In this document: positions 53,391-53,804 of the stretch, piece after piece
Numbering within the stretch: position 1 is the first letter of the stretch
How the letters are laid out: each line of letters starts with the position of its first letter
DNA from: Halobacillus sp. A1
GTDB taxonomy: Bacteria > Bacillota > Bacilli > Bacillales > Halobacillaceae
Assembly: GCF_024189295.1 (NCBI RefSeq)
Contig: NZ_JAIZEN010000020.1
Span: forward strand, 1 to 53,804
Direction: 5' to 3'
Length of the DNA stretch: 53,804 bases
Notes under the pieces: generated by a model
The model's input: only the letters and a program-made list of their open reading frames with translations
The model's database searches: none
What the model was told of the DNA's origin: nothing
Program-made: the position numbers and the translations under genes

Positions 53391-53452
53391 TGTAAACGCT
53401 AAACTAGAGTTAACAGTTTTCAACATTTAACTTTCAACAGATTTCCACAAAT
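53391..53452 (+). repeat. 62-bp direct repeat, copy 1 (IS21-type end)
   Basis: Starts TGTAAACGCTAAACTAGAGT and ends TTTCCACAAAT. Identical over 62 bases to copy 2. It resembles IS21-family ends, which begin TGT and carry internal repeats. Confidence 0.75.
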
Positions 53453-53490
53453 TGTATTTGGCAAGAGAAAAATGCATAAAACGGAAAACC

Positions 53491-53677
53491 TGTAAACGCT
53501 AGAATAAAGTTGACACTTTTTGCTCGATAGGATTTTACACTTTTGCTCAATCAACCTACTACTTTAGTAAAATAGATTGTGAAGTTATTTTACTGGAGGT
53601 TAGGATTTTGGAGGAGAAGTTAGTGTTATACATTAAGATTCAGGAATTATATAAGAGAAAGTTTAAAGTAGCACAAA
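53491..53677 (+). mobile_element. Truncated IS21-family left end with istA start
   Basis: TGTAAACGCTAGAATAAAGT (53491 onward) is a variant of the 62-bp repeat start and probably the true left terminus of a second IS21-like element. It carries the istA leader and first codons, then is cut at 53678 by copy 2 of the repeat. Confidence 0.65.
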
Positions 53678-53682
53678 TGTAA
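53608..53682 (+). pseudogene. IS21 transposase IstA, N-terminal fragment
   Basis: TTG at 53608, after CTGGAGGTTAGGATT, opens a frame LEEKLVLYIKIQELYKRKFK then VAQM and a stop. This is the conserved start of IstA (E-KL-LY-KIQ-L---GFKV-QIA), broken at the point where the helix-turn-helix should follow. The stop is provided by the inserted repeat at 53678. Confidence 0.75.
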
Positions 53683-53739
53683 ACGCTAAACTAGAGTTAA
53701 CAGTTTTCAACATTTAACTTTCAACAGATTTCCACAAAT
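53678..53739 (+). repeat. 62-bp direct repeat, copy 2 (IS21-type end)
   Basis: Identical to 53391-53452 in the same orientation. Beyond it the sequence differs from that after copy 1. It probably marks the left end of another IS21-like element continuing beyond the window. Confidence 0.75.
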
Positions 53740-53804
53740 AAGATTAAACAGTTCTGGCTATTACTAAAACACTTTCAATATACTTATTTTAGTTAATTGA
53801 AAGT

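Overview
The window looks like the chromosome of a moderately halophilic Bacillaceae bacterium (Halobacillus/Virgibacillus-like). Evidence: Bacillus-type ribosome binding sites, a sigma-D-like promoter and CsrA-type leader in front of flagellin, SinR-type regulators paired with YwqE-type tyrosine phosphatases, a Bacillaceae intergenic repeat, and very acidic secreted proteins and lipoproteins. No rRNA, tRNA or CRISPR array was seen. The genus is an inference.

Layout. 1-1000: truncated IS3-family transposase end, a near-consensus parS site and two copies (one degenerate) of a GC-rich intergenic repeat. 1.0-2.5 kb: small acidic lipoprotein, small membrane protein, YjfB-like motility protein and an unrecognised protein. 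2.7-7.1 kb: two-gene RND efflux pump (lipoprotein adaptor plus pump). 7.35-8.0 kb: 1-Cys peroxiredoxin; then a 58-residue membrane peptide in a long gap. 9.1-14.0 kb (minus strand): D-galactonate catabolic operon (IclR regulator, KDG-type kinase, KDPG-type aldolase, DgoD dehydratase, GntP permease) with tandem palindromic operators in front. 14.3-16.7 kb: a tandemly duplicated cell-wall protein with an MPKTG sorting signal, followed by a class-F-like sortase carrying an Fn3 domain. 17-19 kb: OatA-like acyltransferase.

19.0-29.5 kb is an AT-rich island between GC-richer neighbours. It holds a PUA/EVE-like + NucS-like nuclease gene broken by one in-frame TGA; a tight three-gene operon (COG1112-type SF1 helicase, winged-helix protein, degenerate PLD-like/coiled-coil protein); and, convergent to it, a pair of membrane proteins (a DUF697-like one and one with a possible PD-(D/E)XK-like segment). 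I read this as a candidate defence island. The three-gene operon recalls Mokosh (helicase + PLD) but differs in architecture and could be undescribed.

29.6-33 kb: small membrane protein, M3 peptidase, a 56-residue CsrA-family protein absent from simple ORF lists, and flagellin. The flagellin leader has a GGA-loop hairpin plus a GGAGG Shine-Dalgarno, as expected for CsrA control. 33-36.5 kb (minus): small protein, DUF3221-like lipoprotein, BmrA-like ABC exporter and a HEPN-like/CBS protein.

36.7-53.2 kb is the exopolysaccharide region. Two SinR-like regulators alternate with PHP-type tyrosine phosphatases (three copies; the first lacks three metal ligands). Perfect SinR boxes (GTTCTYT) lie before copies 2 and 3. 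Then follows an AT-rich Wzx/Wzy-type locus: priming sugar transferase, epimerase, GalU, four transferase-like proteins, polymerase, flippase, UDP-glucose dehydrogenase and UDP-glucuronate 4-epimerase. GalU, Ugd and the last epimerase give UDP-Glc to UDP-GlcA to UDP-GalA, pointing to an acidic polymer. A strong hairpin terminates it, followed by nested IS21-family ends with a truncated istA start.
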